64,000 bases of DNA, from positions 1-64,000 of the forward strand of contig CAYUMU010000010.1 in assembly GCA_964445985.1 (NCBI GenBank). Direction: 5' to 3'. This stretch comes from CAYUMU01 sp964445985. Its GTDB lineage: Bacteria; Planctomycetota; Planctomycetia; Pirellulales; S012-138. Of the stretch, positions 35,253 through 44,790 are shown in pieces. Position 1 is the first letter of the stretch; each line of letters starts with the position of its first letter. The notes under the pieces were generated by a model that saw only the letters and a list, made by a program, of their open reading frames with translations, searched no databases and was not told the DNA's origin. Made by a program: the position numbers and the translations under genes.

Positions 35253-35471
35253 ATGCCGCCAACCCTGCAAGAATTAGGAATCGATCAACTCAGTCCTGAA
35301 GAACGCCTTAAACTCATAGGGGATATTTGGGACAGTTTGTCCACAGAGCAAATAGGCATCCCTGCCGAGCATCGCGAGGAGCTTGATCGCCGACTTGAAG
35401 CGGCCGAGGCCGATCCAACGGCTAGGCGCCCCTGGCCAGAAGTGCGGGAGCGATTACGAGGACAGGAATGA
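35253..35471 (+). CDS. Addiction-module antitoxin, TIGR02574-type
   Basis: A 72-residue protein, MPPTLQELGIDQLSPEERL then LIGDIWDSL and a C-terminal PWPEVRERLR. This matches the putative addiction-module component family usually found before a RelE/ParE-type toxin. The ATG at 35253 has AAAGG about eight bases upstream. No RelE/ParE-like frame follows; the next gene is another antitoxin-like protein. Confidence 0.75.
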   Translation: MPPTLQELGIDQLSPEERLKLIGDIWDSLSTEQIGIPAEHREELDRRLEAAEADPTARRPWPEVRERLRGQE

Positions 35472-35511
35472 GCCGTTCACACAATTGGCCGAGAACACAG
35501 GTCAGGCACTT

Positions 35512-35706
35512 ATGACCGACACTTCAACCGATAACCCCAAAGCCCAGGCTCACGCATTGATCGACACCCTGCCAGAAGATGCCACTTGGGACGACATCCT
35601 CTATCGCTTCCAGGTGCGTCAGTCGATTGAAGCGGGCATCATTGATATGCAACGCGGACATACAATCAGTATCGCCGAAATTCGCTGGCAATTTGGCTGC
35701 CAATAA
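35512..35706 (+). CDS. Antitoxin-like small protein (orphan)
   Basis: A 64-residue protein, MTDTSTDNPKAQ then ALIDTLPEDATWDDILYRF and IEAGIIDMQRGHTI. This helical pattern is common in small antitoxins paired with RelE/ParE toxins. The gene starts 40 bp after the previous antitoxin-like gene and ends at 35706; the DUF1549 gene begins 88 bp later. No toxin is seen between. Confidence 0.7.
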   Translation: MTDTSTDNPKAQAHALIDTLPEDATWDDILYRFQVRQSIEAGIIDMQRGHTISIAEIRWQFGCQ

Positions 35707-35793
35707 TGGATGAACTGAGAGCAATACCTCGTCGCGGAAAATGCCACGCCCAACGCGCCGCCAAACTCAAAGCTGTAGGACAATCCCCAAGCA

Positions 35794-38316
35794 ATGAACT
35801 TCACCCCCCCAGCCCCACTCTGTTGCCTCATGGTGAGCCTCGCGCTGTCGGCAACCGCCTCGGCCGCCGATGCGTTGGCCATTCTGCCCCCATCCTTCAC
35901 GCTCACCGGCCCCGAGGCTCGGCAGCGGTTGCTCGTGGAGCGGGTGCAGGGCGATGAGTTCGTGGGCCAGGTTCGCGAGGCCATCACCTTCACCAGCAGC
36001 AACGAGCAGGTGGTGAAAGTGGAAGGCGGCATAGCCATTCCCGTTGGCGACGGCAGCGCGCAGATTACGGCCCGCCACGGCAAGCAGTCGGCCACGGCGG
36101 AAGTTGTCGTTACCTCGTTCAACCAGCCGCATGCTTGGAACTTCCGCAATCACGTGCTGCCGGTGTTCTCCAAGGCCGGCTGCAATTCCGGCGCGTGCCA
36201 TGGCGCGCTGGCCGGCAAGGGCGGGTTTCGCCTGTCGCTGGGTGGCTACGATCCGGCCGGCGACTTCCACAACATCACCCGCCAATCGCAAGGACGGCGG
36301 ATCGAATTGGCCGACCCTGGCCGCAGTCTGGTGTTGGCCAAGCCGTCGGGCGGATTGCCGCATAAAGGGGGCGTGCGGTTCGAAGTCGATTCGCCCGAAT
36401 ATCGCGTGCTGGCCGAGTGGATCACCGCCGGCGCGCCCCGTCCGACTGCCAACGATGCCCAATTGGAACGCGTGGAAGTGCTGCCGAGCGTGGTGCTGCT
36501 CAAGCCGGGCGATCAGCAACAGGTGCTGGTGCAGGCTTACTACTCCGATGGCCGGGTGGAAGACGTCTCCCGCTGGGCCAAATACACCTCGGCCAACGAA
36601 GCCGTCGCCCGCTGCGATGACGCCGGCCTGGTGAATGTCGTGGGCTATGGCGAAGGCGCGGTCACCGTCTGGTTTTCCAGCCAAATTGCGATTGCCCGCG
36701 TGACGGCTCCGTACGATCAAGAGGTGGATCCACAAGTTTTCGCAACTTCTCCCCGTAATAACTTTATCGACGAACTGGTGCTCGCGCAGCTCAAGCGGTT
36801 GCACCTGCCGCCTTCGCCGCCGGCGGGCGATTCGGAGTTCTTGCGACGGGTTTATCTCGACACCATCGGTACGCTGCCCACCGTCGACGAAGTTCAATCC
36901 TTCCTGGCCGACAAATCGCTCGGCAAGCGCGAGCGATTGATTGACGCCCTGCTGGCCCGGCCCGAGTTCGTGGACTATTGGGCCTACAAGTGGTCCGACC
37001 TGCTACTCATCAATGGCACCAAATTGCGGCCCGACGCGGTCAAGGCTTACTACGATTGGATTCACGGCCACGTGGCCGCGAACACGCCGTGGGATGCTTT
37101 CGCCCGCGAGATCGTGGTGGCCCAGGGCACCAGCTTTGAAAACGGGGCCACGAACTTTTACGCCCTGCATCAAGACCCCGAAACCATGACCGAAAACGTC
37201 AGTCAGGCGTTTCTAGGGCTATCCATCGCCTGCGCCAAGTGCCACAACCACCCGCTGGAGAAATGGACGAACGACCAGTATTACGCGATGGCGAACCTGT
37301 TCGCCCGCGTGCGCGCCAAGGGCTGGGGAGGCGATCCTCGCAACGGCGATGGCCAGCGCACGCTGTACGTGATTCCGCGGGGCGACCTCATTCAACCCCT
37401 CACCGGCAAACCGCAGCCTCCCACGCCGCTCGATGGCGAGCCCTTGGATTTCGATGATCCCAGCGACCGCCGGCTCCACCTGGCCGACTGGCTCACCTCG
37501 CCGAGCAATCCGTACTTTGCCCGGGCGATCACCAATCGTGTTTGGGCCAACTACTTTGGCGTGGGGCTGGTGGAATCGGTCGACGACCTCAGGGCCTCGA
37601 ACCCGGCCAGCAATGAAGAACTGCTTGCGGCGGCCGCCGACTACCTGGTGGAGAAAAAGTTCGACCTCAAAGCCCTGATGAGGGCCATCCTGCTTTCGGC
37701 CACTTACCAGCGCGGCAGCCAACCGTTGCCGCGGAACCAGGAAGAGCAACGCTTCTACTCTCGCTACTACCCCAAGCGGTTAATGGCCGAAGTGCTGCTC
37801 GACGCCGTCAGCCAGGTGACCGAAGCCCCGTCCACATTCAACGAGATTGAGTTCCCAGGCAACGACCGCAAGAAGACCGACGTTTACCCCGCCGGCACCC
37901 GGGCCATCCAACTGTTCGACTCGGCCGTGTCGAGTTACTTTCTGCAAACCTTCGGCCGCAATCAGCGGATGATCACCTGCGAATGCGAACGCTCCGATGA
38001 ACCGAGCATGGTGCAGGTGCTGCATCTCTCGAACGGCGACACCATCAATCAAAAACTCAAGGCCGACAACAACTGCGTGGCCAAACTACTCCAGCAAGAC
38101 ACTCCACTGAACGAAATGGTGGAGCAGGTGTACCTGGCGGCCCTGGCCCGCAAACCGACCGACGACGAACAGACACGCCTGGTGAAACTCATGGAAGAAA
38201 CCCTGGCCGAAGCCGCCGATCAACCGGCCGAAGCCCAAGCCGCCGCCCGGCGGATTGCCGTGGAAGACCTGTATTGGGCCGTGCTGAGCAGCCGCGAGTT
38301 TTTGTTCAATCATTAA
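35794..38316 (+). CDS. DUF1549/DUF1553 planctomycete cytochrome-type protein
   Basis: An 840-residue exported protein. A signal peptide (cleavage near SATASAAD) is followed by a Big-like domain, then a CNSGACHG heme-like segment (about 130), a second Big-like domain (190-310), DUF1549 (about 330-540, ending CAKCHNHPLEKWTNDQYY), and DUF1553 (about 560-835, SNPYFARAITNRVWANYFG and YYPKRLMAEVLLDAV). The CAKCH motif suggests c-type heme. It belongs with the DUF1501 gene upstream and the WD40/cytochrome gene downstream, a recurrent planctomycete set of unknown substrate. ATG at 35794. Confidence 0.92.
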   Translation: MNFTPPAPLCCLMVSLALSATASAADALAILPPSFTLTGPEARQRLLVERVQGDEFVGQVREAITFTSSNEQVVKVEGGIAIPVGDGSAQITARHGKQSATAEVVVTSFNQPHAWNFRNHVLPVFSKAGCNSGACHGALAGKGGFRLSLGGYDPAGDFHNITRQSQGRRIELADPGRSLVLAKPSGGLPHKGGVRFEVDSPEYRVLAEWITAGAPRPTANDAQLERVEVLPSVVLLKPGDQQQVLVQAYYSDGRVEDVSRWAKYTSANEAVARCDDAGLVNVVGYGEGAVTVWFSSQIAIARVTAPYDQEVDPQVFATSPRNNFIDELVLAQLKRLHLPPSPPAGDSEFLRRVYLDTIGTLPTVDEVQSFLADKSLGKRERLIDALLARPEFVDYWAYKWSDLLLINGTKLRPDAVKAYYDWIHGHVAANTPWDAFAREIVVAQGTSFENGATNFYALHQDPETMTENVSQAFLGLSIACAKCHNHPLEKWTNDQYYAMANLFARVRAKGWGGDPRNGDGQRTLYVIPRGDLIQPLTGKPQPPTPLDGEPLDFDDPSDRRLHLADWLTSPSNPYFARAITNRVWANYFGVGLVESVDDLRASNPASNEELLAAAADYLVEKKFDLKALMRAILLSATYQRGSQPLPRNQEEQRFYSRYYPKRLMAEVLLDAVSQVTEAPSTFNEIEFPGNDRKKTDVYPAGTRAIQLFDSAVSSYFLQTFGRNQRMITCECERSDEPSMVQVLHLSNGDTINQKLKADNNCVAKLLQQDTPLNEMVEQVYLAALARKPTDDEQTRLVKLMEETLAEAADQPAEAQAAARRIAVEDLYWAVLSSREFLFNH

Positions 38317-38793
38317 GGGGCTGCCAAAGATAAAGATCAAGCATTAGATAACGTCCCCATTTTTCGTCATCCCCGCGAAGGCGGGGATCCAGTGCACCAG
38401 AGAGGACGCGTGAATTCATACCATGGCCGAAACAACGGGGTCGCTGTTTGGGACGATAGGCGAACATTTTTGTACGGCGACTGGAGCCATGATCCAGAAT
38501 GACAATTACTTGAAGTTGGGATGTTGTTTCCTGCTATTCGGTTCGTATCCTCTCTGAATTTTATGCTGAGTTTCCTCGCCATGGCTCAGGAAAAAAAAGG
38601 GGCCGCGAATGAAGACGCACGCGACTAAATTCGTAAACGATTTCGATCAACTCGCGCGAAGCCTCGGTTTTAGTGGACTATCACGGTCGAGCACTCGTCA
38701 ATACTCACTATTTCCGAAGAGACTGCACGGTGTCCGTTGATGAATTGTATATTTCCAATCCTGTCCCGACCAATTTTCGAAGCGGCAATACCA
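38317..38793. other. Intergenic, AT-richer than neighbours
   Basis: About 480 bases with a REP-type palindrome at 38365-38392. The rest is noticeably lower in GC than flanking genes and holds no recognised gene. It separates two members of the planctomycete cytochrome set. Confidence 0.5.
38365..38392. repeat. REP-type palindrome, short variant
   Basis: CGTCATCCCCGCG and its near-complement GCGGGGATCCAG, the classical dispersed form of this palindrome family. Confidence 0.65.
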
Positions 38794-41604
38794 ATGCGAA
38801 TACTTGCTGCAGTCACCCTTGTCGCTATGGGGTTAACTTGTCCGACCGACACGCATGCTAAGGATGCGCCCGATTACAACCAGCACATCGCCCCGCTGCT
38901 CGCCAAGTACTGCGTGGCCTGCCACAACGCCGACGACCGCGAGGGCAAGCTCTCCCTGGAAAGCTTCGCCCAACTGCAGCAGGGTGGCGCGCATGGCCCG
39001 GCTCTGTTGGCTGGCGATAGCCGCGCCAGCCGGTTGGTTCGCCTGCTGAATGGCGCGGCCGAACCGCGGATGCCGCCCGAAGGGAGCGAGGCCCCCAGCG
39101 AAGCCGAAATCGCCCTGCTCACCGCCTGGATCGATGCCGGCGCCCGTGGACCCGGCGGCAAAGAACTACCCCCCACGCTGCTTACCCCCAAGCTCCCAGC
39201 CGCCGAGGCCACGCTGCCGGTTACCGCCCTGGCTTACAGTCCTAACGGCCAATTCCTCGCCGTGGCCCGCTTTCAAACAGTGGAACTGTTCGATGGCGCT
39301 GGCAAAAAGCTGATTCGCACGCTCGAGGGGGCCGCCGGCAAGATCAACCGCCTGACCTTCACCGCCGATGGAAAAACCCTGATCGCCGCCAGCGGAATTG
39401 ACGGTCTCCACGGCCAGGCTTGTCTCTGGGAAATGCCCTCGGGCAAACTGCTTCGCACCATCCCAGGGCATCGCGACGTGCTCTACGCCGCTGTCCCCAG
39501 TCCCGATGGCAGTCTGCTGGCCACCGCCGGCTACGATCGCCGCATCTTGCTGTGGGATCTAACCACGGGCAAAGAATTGCGGTCGTTCGAAGGTCACAAC
39601 GGGGCCGTGTTCGATCTGGCCTTCAGTCCCGATGGCGGCGTGCTGGCCAGCGCCAGTGCCGACGACACCGTCAAGCTGTGGCACGTGCTCACCGGCGCCC
39701 GGCTCGATACGCTCGGCCAGCCGCTCAAGGAGCAGTACGCGGTCACCTTCCATCCCGCGGGCACGCACGTGCTGGCGGCCGGCGCCGATAACCGCATTCG
39801 GTCGTGGAGGTTTGTTTCGAAGGATCGTCCGCGGATCAACCCGCCGGCCATGGCCCGCTTTGCCCACGAAGGTGCCATTTCGCACCTGGCGTTCACGCCC
39901 GATGGCCAGGCGCTGGTCACCGTTTCGGAAGACCGCGCGATCAAGCTTTGGGAAACCAAGAATTACACTCAGATTCATCGCTACGAGTCGCAGCCCGACG
40001 TGGTGGCGGCCATCGCGATTTCGCCCCAAGGTAAGCTGCTGGCCGTGGGACGCATGGACGGCTCGCTGGAATTCTTACCGCTCAATACGCACGCGGCCAG
40101 CCCGGTGAAACCGCCGAGCGCCCAGCCCGAGAAAGCCACCGCGCAAGCTCAAACTGCCGCCGAGGCGTTGAAGGATATCCAAGAGCAAGAACCCAATGAT
40201 GACGTGGACAGTGCCCAAACGGTGCAACTACCCGCCACGGTTTCCGGCAAGATTGCTGGCGGCAAGCAAGCGGCGGATCGCGACGTGTTTCGCTTCGAGG
40301 CGGCGGCTGGCAGCGAATGGGTGCTGGAAGTGAACGCGGCCCAAAGCAAGTCTCAGCTCGATTCCAAGCTGGAAGTGCTCACCGAGCAGGGCCAGCCCAT
40401 TCCGCGCGTGCTGCTCCAGGCCGTGCGCGATTCTTACTTCACGTTCCGCGGCAAAGACTCCGACACCAGCGATGATTTTCGCGTTCACAACTGGGAAGAA
40501 ATGGAGCTCAACGAATACCTATTCGCCGATGGCGAAGTGGTCAAGCTTTGGCTCTATCCCCGCGGCCCCGACTCGGGCTTCAAGGTCTACCCCGGCTCGG
40601 GCAAACGCTATACTTACTTCGACACCACGCCCACCAGCCATGCGCTGCAGGCCCCCTGTTATGTGGTTCGTCCGTTGCCGCCGGGGGCGGAACCCATTCC
40701 CAATGGGCTGCCGACCTTCCCCATTTATTACGAAAACGACGACGACAGCCGTCGCCGCCACGGCAGCGATTCGCGGCTCACGTTCACGGCGCCGGAAAGC
40801 GGCGTGTACCTGGTTCGGCTGGCCGATGTCCGCGGCTTTCAGGGCGACGACTACCACTACCGGTTGACCATTCGTCCGCGCCGGCCCGATTTCAAACTCA
40901 CCGTCACCGGGCTCAATCCCACGGTGCCAGCAGGGAGCGGGCGAGAGTTCGGCGTGAAAGCCGAACGGCTCGATGACTTTGAAGGCCAGATCGAGGTGAA
41001 TATCTCCGGCTTGCCGCCAGGCTTCCACGCCACCAGTCCGCTGATCATCGAGGCCGGTCAGGACGAAGCCCTGGGCGCCATTTGGGCCGATGCCGACGCC
41101 GCCGAGCCCACGGCGGAAAACGCCGAGCAAAGCCAAGTAACCGCCGCGGCGCGACTGGGCGAGCAAACCCTTTCGCACGATCTCAACGGCCTGGGCAAAA
41201 TCAAGCTCGGCCCTGCGCCCAAGGTTCGCGTCACGCTGCTCCCCGCCGGAGGCGCCGATGGCGCGGCCGCCACGGTTGCCGACGATGGCCGCCTGGCCGA
41301 GTTGGCGATTCGGCCAGGGCAAACCATCACCGCCAAGGTGGCAATCGACCGCACGGACTTTGCGGCCCGCGTAAGTTTTGGAGGCCCCGAGTCGGGCCGC
41401 AACCTGCCGCATGGCGTGTTCGTGGACAACATTGGCCTGAACGGGCTGCTCATTGTCGAAGGTCAGCAAGAACGCACGTTCTTCATCACGGCCGCGCCGT
41501 GGGTGCCCGAGGGCCGGCGGCTGTTTCACTTGAAGACCGACGTCGACGGCGGGCAGACTTCGCAGCCCGTTTGGCTCAAGGTGTTGCCCCCCAGTTCCAA
41601 CTAA
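38794..41604 (+). CDS. WD40-repeat protein with planctomycete cytochrome c domain
   Basis: A 936-residue exported protein with a signal peptide (MRILAAVTLVAMGLTCPTDT, cleavage near HAKDAP). A planctomycete-type cytochrome c domain follows (YCVACHNAD), then about six to seven WD40 repeats (SPDGSLLATAGYDRRILLWD, SPDGGVLASASADDTVKLWH). The C-terminal half has a beta-rich PPC-like segment (about 480-640) and a further beta domain ending in VWLKVLPPSSN. It completes the DUF1501-DUF1549/1553-WD40 set. ATG at 38794 gives the best signal peptide; the frame is open upstream to 38737. Confidence 0.9.
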   Translation: MRILAAVTLVAMGLTCPTDTHAKDAPDYNQHIAPLLAKYCVACHNADDREGKLSLESFAQLQQGGAHGPALLAGDSRASRLVRLLNGAAEPRMPPEGSEAPSEAEIALLTAWIDAGARGPGGKELPPTLLTPKLPAAEATLPVTALAYSPNGQFLAVARFQTVELFDGAGKKLIRTLEGAAGKINRLTFTADGKTLIAASGIDGLHGQACLWEMPSGKLLRTIPGHRDVLYAAVPSPDGSLLATAGYDRRILLWDLTTGKELRSFEGHNGAVFDLAFSPDGGVLASASADDTVKLWHVLTGARLDTLGQPLKEQYAVTFHPAGTHVLAAGADNRIRSWRFVSKDRPRINPPAMARFAHEGAISHLAFTPDGQALVTVSEDRAIKLWETKNYTQIHRYESQPDVVAAIAISPQGKLLAVGRMDGSLEFLPLNTHAASPVKPPSAQPEKATAQAQTAAEALKDIQEQEPNDDVDSAQTVQLPATVSGKIAGGKQAADRDVFRFEAAAGSEWVLEVNAAQSKSQLDSKLEVLTEQGQPIPRVLLQAVRDSYFTFRGKDSDTSDDFRVHNWEEMELNEYLFADGEVVKLWLYPRGPDSGFKVYPGSGKRYTYFDTTPTSHALQAPCYVVRPLPPGAEPIPNGLPTFPIYYENDDDSRRRHGSDSRLTFTAPESGVYLVRLADVRGFQGDDYHYRLTIRPRRPDFKLTVTGLNPTVPAGSGREFGVKAERLDDFEGQIEVNISGLPPGFHATSPLIIEAGQDEALGAIWADADAAEPTAENAEQSQVTAAARLGEQTLSHDLNGLGKIKLGPAPKVRVTLLPAGGADGAAATVADDGRLAELAIRPGQTITAKVAIDRTDFAARVSFGGPESGRNLPHGVFVDNIGLNGLLIVEGQQERTFFITAAPWVPEGRRLFHLKTDVDGGQTSQPVWLKVLPPSSN

Positions 41605-41718
41605 TCCGATCGGGGGGAATGGGTGGGGTCTGACTTGACCCCCGGCGAACACCCTCTTAGACTTTGTCTATCGTTGTAATCCCTTGCGTCGTACCGACTA
41701 CTCATTCGAAGGCCTGCT

Positions 41719-42474
41719 GTGGTGAAACGCGCCCTGATTAGCGACGTACACGGCAATCTTGAGGGCTTGCAGGCCGTTCTGGCAGACATCAAGACCCAAG
41801 GCATCTCCGAGATCTACTGTCTGGGAGACATCGTCGGATACGGCCCCAACCCCAACGAATGCGTCGATCTGGTCATGAAGCATTGCCAGGTCAACATCCT
41901 GGGCAATCATGACCAGGGCGCGCTATTCGATCCCGAGGGTTTCAACTCGGTGGCCGAGCAGGCCATTTTTTGGACGCGCGCCCAATTAGAGCAGGCGAAC
42001 GGCAACCCCGTGGCGGCTCAAAAGCGGTGCGACTTTTTGGGCGAGCTGCGGCGGAATCATCGCGAAGACAACATGCTGTTCGTGCATGGCTCGGCCCGCA
42101 AACCGCTGAGTGAATATGTCTTCCCCGAAGACATTTACAACACCAAGAAGATCGAAACCATCTTCTCCTACATTCCCCAGTATTGCTTCCAGGGCCACAC
42201 GCACGTGCCTGGGGTCTTCACCGATCGCCCCAGCTTTTCCAGCCCTGAAGATCTCGATTTCCAGTACAAACTGGGCGACGACAAGATCATGGTGAATGTA
42301 GGCTCCGTCGGCCAGCCGCGCGACGGCGATCCCCGAGCCTGCTACCTGGTCATCGAAGACGGCACGCTCCACTTTCGCCGCGTGGAGTACGATGTGGATG
42401 CCACGGTGAAAAAAATCTATGCCATCCCCGAGTTGCACAACTCGCTCGGCGATCGGCTGCGGGAAGGGCACTAG
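41719..42474 (+). CDS. Metallophosphoesterase
   Basis: A 251-residue cytosolic protein of the calcineurin-like YfcE/ApaH type. The motif series is complete: DVHGN (14), GDIVGYGP (about 36-43), GNHDQ (about 61), FVHGS (near 118) and GHTHVP (near 155). These provide the two-metal ligands. Likely a phosphodiesterase or phosphatase of unknown substrate. GTG at 41719 starts it. It stands alone, 114 bp after the WD40 gene and followed by a short hairpin (42474-42488). Confidence 0.9.
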   Translation: MVKRALISDVHGNLEGLQAVLADIKTQGISEIYCLGDIVGYGPNPNECVDLVMKHCQVNILGNHDQGALFDPEGFNSVAEQAIFWTRAQLEQANGNPVAAQKRCDFLGELRRNHREDNMLFVHGSARKPLSEYVFPEDIYNTKKIETIFSYIPQYCFQGHTHVPGVFTDRPSFSSPEDLDFQYKLGDDKIMVNVGSVGQPRDGDPRACYLVIEDGTLHFRRVEYDVDATVKKIYAIPELHNSLGDRLREGH

Positions 42475-42699
42475 CCCGCGCCGCGGGCAGTTGGGTCCGG
42501 TCTGCCCCCCCAAGAGGATTGCGGCCGCGCGCACTTGTGCTACCCTGCGCCGTGCGAGCTTATGGCTCCACTTGCGATCCCACCTCGAATACCTGCTCGG
42601 GCGGCAGCCGGAAAAACTGCATCGGCTGTTGGGAATTGCTCGACATCAATGGCGCTGAGCACCGAAATGGGGGCTGGTAGCTGGTGTTGGGTAGCTGGG

Positions 42700-44325
42700 T
42701 TAGTTGTTGCTGGTTGGTTTGTCTTCGTCCAGCAATTGTTTTTCTCGCCAAGGCTTGCCAGCCTGGTAGCTCTTGAGCTCGGCCTGCAATTGCTCGCTGA
42801 GCTGGCCGTCTTGCTTGCCGACTTCCAGCGCCTTGGACGACCACTTAATTGCCGTGGGGAAATCACCCGTTTCGGCGTGCCCCGCCGCCAACGTGCTGAG
42901 AATATGGGCTTGCTTGAACTCCGTTAGTTCGCAGGCCTTGTGGGCCAGCTCAATGGCCAGCTTGCCGTTGCGAACCGCGCTATCGGGCGACGTGGCCAAC
43001 AGCCAGGCCAGGTTGTTGAGAATGTGGGTGTTATCCGCATCGAACTTCAGCGAGGCCTCGTAGTCCTGGCGGGCTCCGGCATGGTCGCCGGTTCGCAGCC
43101 GAGCATCGGCGCGGGCCTGGTAAGCCAGCGCGTGCTTGGGGTCTTGCTTGAGGATCGCCCCAAAGGTTTCGATGGCGCGCTCGATTTGACCGTTGGTGTA
43201 GTACAGCATGCCCAATTGCAGCAGCGTGCGGGTATCACGCGTTTCACCTTGCTGAAGTTTTTCCAAATCGCCAATCGCCTCGCTCAGTTTGCCGGTTCCG
43301 GCCAATAGGGTGGCGCGGGCCCGAATGGCCTCGGGCATGTCGGGGTCGAGTTTGAGGGCCGCGTCCACGTCTTCCAGGGCCTTCTCGTGCTTGCCCAACT
43401 GCTGGTGAGCCCCGGCCCTGAGCAACAACACCTCGGGCTGCGGCGGGATCAACGTGAGGGTTTTGTTGAGATCGTCCAACGAGCCTTGGCCGTCGCCTTT
43501 GAGCAAGCGAGCCCGAGCGCGGTAAAAGTACGAGGCCGGCGCGCCGGGCGCGGCTTCAATGGTTTTGGTAAAGGCCGCCTCGGCCTCGGCGAATTTCTTC
43601 AGCGAAGCCAGCGTGAGCCCCTTCAACTCGTGGAGTGCCGGTTGTTCGTCTTCGTCGGCCAGGGCCAGCGCGGCTTCCACGTCTTCCAAAGCGCCTTGGC
43701 CATCGCCCTGCCGCAGGCGAAAGGTCGCCCGAGCGCTGCGGGCTTCCAGGTCGCCGGGCGAAGCCTTGATGGCCGCGTCGTAGTCGGCCTTGCGGCTGGC
43801 GTCGTCTTCGCTGATTTCGGCGCGGGCCGTCAGGGCCTGGGCCAGCAGGGTCGGTTGGTCCTCGCCCAGCTTGATCGCCGCATTCAAAGCGGCCACGGCC
43901 TTCCGCTTATCGCCACCGGGCAACGATTGCAGCTTGCCCAGCAAGAACTGGCCTTCAATCGAGTCGGGCAATAGCCTGGTAGCCCGTTCGAGATCTTGCT
44001 GCGACATCTCGCGCAGGCGAATCATTTGTTGCACCTGCTGGGCATCGGTCGGCACGCCGGTCAGCACCGGGCGGGCCAACTGGGTGCCACGCTCCACCAG
44101 GGCCGAAGCCAGAAAACCTTCGCAGAAGGTCTTGTTCTCGCCCGTCATGCCGGCCTCGAGGGCCTTGTCGCACAGCTCAATCACCTCGGTCAGCTTTCGC
44201 AGGCTGTCGGCCTGAAACCGCAGCCCCACGGCTTCGTCGAAGAACTTTTGCCCAGGATCGTCGGCTTGCGCGGGCGCCAACCCAAGCAGGGGAAGCAGGA
44301 TCATTCCGCAGAGAGCGATACGCAT
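42700..44325 (-). CDS. Exported TPR-repeat protein
   Basis: A 541-residue protein: signal peptide MRIALCGMILLPLLGLAPAQA followed by an almost continuous array of TPR motifs (about 12), for example ALEDVDAALKLDPDMPEAI and AIETFGAILKQDPKHALAY. Such proteins act as scaffolds in the periplasm or envelope. No enzymatic domain. ATG at 44325 has GGAGGAG about eight bases upstream, so the start is firm. It is not linked to other genes on this strand. The 3' end is rich in Lys/Glu (KSYQAGKPWREKQLLDED). Confidence 0.85.
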   Translation of the reverse strand: MRIALCGMILLPLLGLAPAQADDPGQKFFDEAVGLRFQADSLRKLTEVIELCDKALEAGMTGENKTFCEGFLASALVERGTQLARPVLTGVPTDAQQVQQMIRLREMSQQDLERATRLLPDSIEGQFLLGKLQSLPGGDKRKAVAALNAAIKLGEDQPTLLAQALTARAEISEDDASRKADYDAAIKASPGDLEARSARATFRLRQGDGQGALEDVEAALALADEDEQPALHELKGLTLASLKKFAEAEAAFTKTIEAAPGAPASYFYRARARLLKGDGQGSLDDLNKTLTLIPPQPEVLLLRAGAHQQLGKHEKALEDVDAALKLDPDMPEAIRARATLLAGTGKLSEAIGDLEKLQQGETRDTRTLLQLGMLYYTNGQIERAIETFGAILKQDPKHALAYQARADARLRTGDHAGARQDYEASLKFDADNTHILNNLAWLLATSPDSAVRNGKLAIELAHKACELTEFKQAHILSTLAAGHAETGDFPTAIKWSSKALEVGKQDGQLSEQLQAELKSYQAGKPWREKQLLDEDKPTSNN

Positions 44326-44790
44326 GACAAAGCTCCTCCGTCGAGCTTGGCCGCCAGTCGGTTGAACTGAGCGGGTATATATGGCGGGACAAGTACAGGG
44401 GACAGCGCGGTACATGCCAGGCAGCCGCACCCACTTGGGTTTTGTTTTCTTACCCGACCACAAGGCGCGGGCCGCAAATCTTACGCAATCGCGTCAGTTT
44501 GCGCGTTCAGCGTATTGCGCGGGGCTGCTCGCGTAAATAGGAATTGCCAGTTGGGGCGTTTATGCGGGTTGCGCGGCACCCGTGGCTGGCCCACCAGGAA
44601 TGGGAACGAGGAAGGGGGCAGCAGGAGGCTCCGCGGGCGGGCGAGGGAGCGAAACAAACTCCGCTGGGTTCCGCTGAACTCCCCCAGCAGCGGTTTGACC
44701 ACCGCGATTTCCGGCGGTAGCTTGAATGGGTAGCGCTCCTTCCTGTTTTCCCAAACCAACGGGGCGCGCGGCCTGAGGCAGCTTGCGGTG

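Noticed and set aside
35706..35957. 83-codon frame immediately after the antitoxin-like genes, considered as a toxin
   Set aside because: Its translation has no RelE/ParE pattern and it runs into the signal-peptide region of the DUF1549 gene in another frame.
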